Assembly: GCF_039523615.1 (NCBI RefSeq)
Contig: NZ_BAAAFQ010000010.1
Coordinates: forward strand, 62,001 to 126,000
Length of the DNA stretch: 64,000 bases
Reading direction: 5' to 3'
DNA from: Psychrosphaera haliotis
GTDB lineage: Bacteria; Pseudomonadota; Gammaproteobacteria; Enterobacterales; Alteromonadaceae
The position numbers and the translations under genes are program-made. The notes under the pieces were generated by a model that was not told the DNA's origin, searched no databases, and saw only the letters and a program-made list of their open reading frames with translations. Below, in pieces: positions 62,759-64,000 of the stretch (position 1 is the stretch's first letter; every line of letters begins with the position of its first letter).

Positions 62759-64000
62759 TTAGCCTTCACAGCTTGTCCAGTTTTCACCGTCAGAGCTACA
62801 CTCATAAACTGTTGTGCCATCGCTCTGTTTGGTGGCGCGAGTCCAGTCAGTGCCGTTTTCAACATCAAGCTGTACGTTGCCTTGATCTTTACGCTTGCGC
62901 CACAATGAAGTGTCTATCGATACTTCATCATCCCATCGATAAGGCATAAGCTTTAATACATCAATCATCTCAGACGAGTCTAAGTCGGTTTTGTTTTCCA
63001 CATCAACCCACTCTGCTAATTCGGTAAATCGACTTTGTGCTTCTCTGAAAAAGAAAACGCCAAAATAATAAGTAGAGTCGATGTCATAAGAAATTCTAAA
63101 ACTTCTTTCATATGGATCATCAAGACTATCATTCACACACTCTTCAAATGTATCAAAAGTTAAGCTACCAAATGAGTTTGAAAGTTCGTATCTTATGTCA
63201 TTCTCTTTAAACTCTATTCGCTCAATATTGCTGCATCTATATTCGCCATTTGGGTCTCGGTATACGTCTTTACGGACAGAAAGCTCACCGTTTAAGGCCT
63301 GATCGTTCCAAGCTTTGTCTGTTCTGTCTAAGTGTGTCAGAACATAATCCACTTCATTCAGTTGCTCGTCACTAACTAACTTAACGTCTTCTGAAAAGTA
63401 ACCCGTATCATGAAATACCACTACGTCTCTGTACCAACCATCTTCTACATTAAAGTATTCATCTTTCTCTTGGTCTCTAGATACAAAAACTCGAACTTCA
63501 CCTTCTGGGTATTCAACTCTAAGCTCAGTCTTAAGTTTATAAGCAGCCTTTAAGCCCTTAACAATATCCTGCGCAATATGAAACGCTTCGGAGTCTTTGT
63601 CAGCAATAAAGTCAGCGTACATTTGCTCTGCAGATAAATTGTAATACGAAACTAGTCCTCTGAGCGTATCTTCTATTTCGGTTTTTAGAGCGGTGACGGC
63701 TTCATTGTGCTCTTTAAGATAATCACAGTGTTTTTCTTCAACTTCACGAGGGTAGTTTTGCTCTATTGCTTGCCATATAACGGTAGTTAACGGAGAAATG
63801 TTGCGAACTAAACCATTGGTAAAATCAGCTTCAGTTATAGGCTCAAAGGTAGGTTGTAATACAATTTGATAAGGGTCGGTAACTTCATGACGAGCGACGC
63901 CTTCTTCTTCCGAGCCTTCATCTATCGCACCAACGGGCACGTCAACAATGATGGCTGAATACGCTAAGCAAGCCGCATCTTTTTCTGGTACTTCAAAAAG
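62759..64000 (-). CDS. Unknown protein, cut by the window end
   Basis: The frame remains open to the right edge, so the 5' end is missing; a GTG inside at 63940 is not the real start because coding sequence continues upstream (LFEVPEKDAACLAYSAI). The visible 413 residues are acidic and rich in aromatic residues, with no catalytic motif. The end, TVYECSSDGENWTSCEG, has two cysteines and resembles carbohydrate- or surface-associated repeat ends. Export cannot be judged without the N-terminus. No family is recognised. Confidence 0.75.
   Translation of the reverse strand, partial: LFEVPEKDAACLAYSAIIVDVPVGAIDEGSEEEGVARHEVTDPYQIVLQPTFEPITEADFTNGLVRNISPLTTVIWQAIEQNYPREVEEKHCDYLKEHNEAVTALKTEIEDTLRGLVSYYNLSAEQMYADFIADKDSEAFHIAQDIVKGLKAAYKLKTELRVEYPEGEVRVFVSRDQEKDEYFNVEDGWYRDVVVFHDTGYFSEDVKLVSDEQLNEVDYVLTHLDRTDKAWNDQALNGELSVRKDVYRDPNGEYRCSNIERIEFKENDIRYELSNSFGSLTFDTFEECVNDSLDDPYERSFRISYDIDSTYYFGVFFFREAQSRFTELAEWVDVENKTDLDSSEMIDVLKLMPYRWDDEVSIDTSLWRKRKDQGNVQLDVENGTDWTRATKQSDGTTVYECSSDGENWTSCEG

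Overview
The window looks like a chromosomal piece of an A+T-rich marine gammaproteobacterium, probably from the Alteromonadales (Colwellia, Thalassotalea or Psychrosphaera-like). This is inferred from the gene families: PEP-CTERM proteins with PrsK/PrsR, the rimK trio, tandem DUF481 proteins, a choice-of-anchor B/GlyGly-CTERM protein, DUF4331 with HupE, and Fur-type iron genes. No rRNA, CRISPR array, intact insertion sequence or phage was seen. There is one tRNA, most likely tRNA-Ile2 with a CAT anticodon.

Layout. 0-13.2 kb is an exosortase-associated (PEP-CTERM) regulatory and surface locus: a PEP-CTERM protein, a VAO-type flavoprotein, an exosortase-associated acyltransferase, an HPr-rel-A cassette (Tat-like secreted protein, PqqD-like protein, HprK-related kinase, nucleotidyltransferase, trypsin-like protease), the PrsK/PrsR two-component pair, an XRE regulator/membrane protein pair and the exosortase-system ATPase. 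PrsR is a sigma-54 activator, and good sigma-54 promoters precede both the first PEP-CTERM gene and the HPr-rel-A/prsKR operon. 13.2-28.3 kb is ordinary chromosome: an RND efflux pair, the rimK trio, a Fur-type iron uptake block (lipoprotein, PepSY protein, TonB receptor), Ohr, a cation/proton antiporter and a DUF945 protein.

28.4-42.3 kb is accessory. Its main content is a complete class I lanthipeptide cluster on the minus strand in the order lanC, lanB, lanA, terminator, C39-peptidase ABC transporter, HlyD adaptor. The 58-residue precursor gene lanA (31992-32168) is below usual ORF length cut-offs and was found by reading the gap between lanB and the transporter. It has a VAGG double-glycine leader end and a Ser/Thr-rich core with adjacent cysteines. 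Next to the cluster lies a patchwork of poorly known genes (an unknown protein, a uracil-DNA-glycosylase-like protein, an AbiC-like membrane protein, a lipoprotein) with long gene-poor gaps, which looks like a variable island possibly linked to defence.

42.3-64 kb returns to chromosome: a YhiN-type flavoprotein, two DUF481 porin-like proteins, a lipid kinase, a FapA/DUF342 protein, a large GlyGly-CTERM surface protein, the tRNA, an M1-like metallopeptidase, three more PEP-CTERM proteins, a DEAD-box helicase, and an ECF sigma/anti-sigma pair followed by a DUF4331, Ig-like lipoprotein, TPR and HupE operon. The ECF operon and the DUF4331 operon share the same two-part promoter motif (GCATCCA, 15 bases, CGTT), which indicates that this sigma factor controls both. 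The last gene is cut by the window end.

No exosortase or rhombosortase gene is present, so the sorting enzymes for the PEP-CTERM and GlyGly-CTERM proteins must lie elsewhere in the genome.
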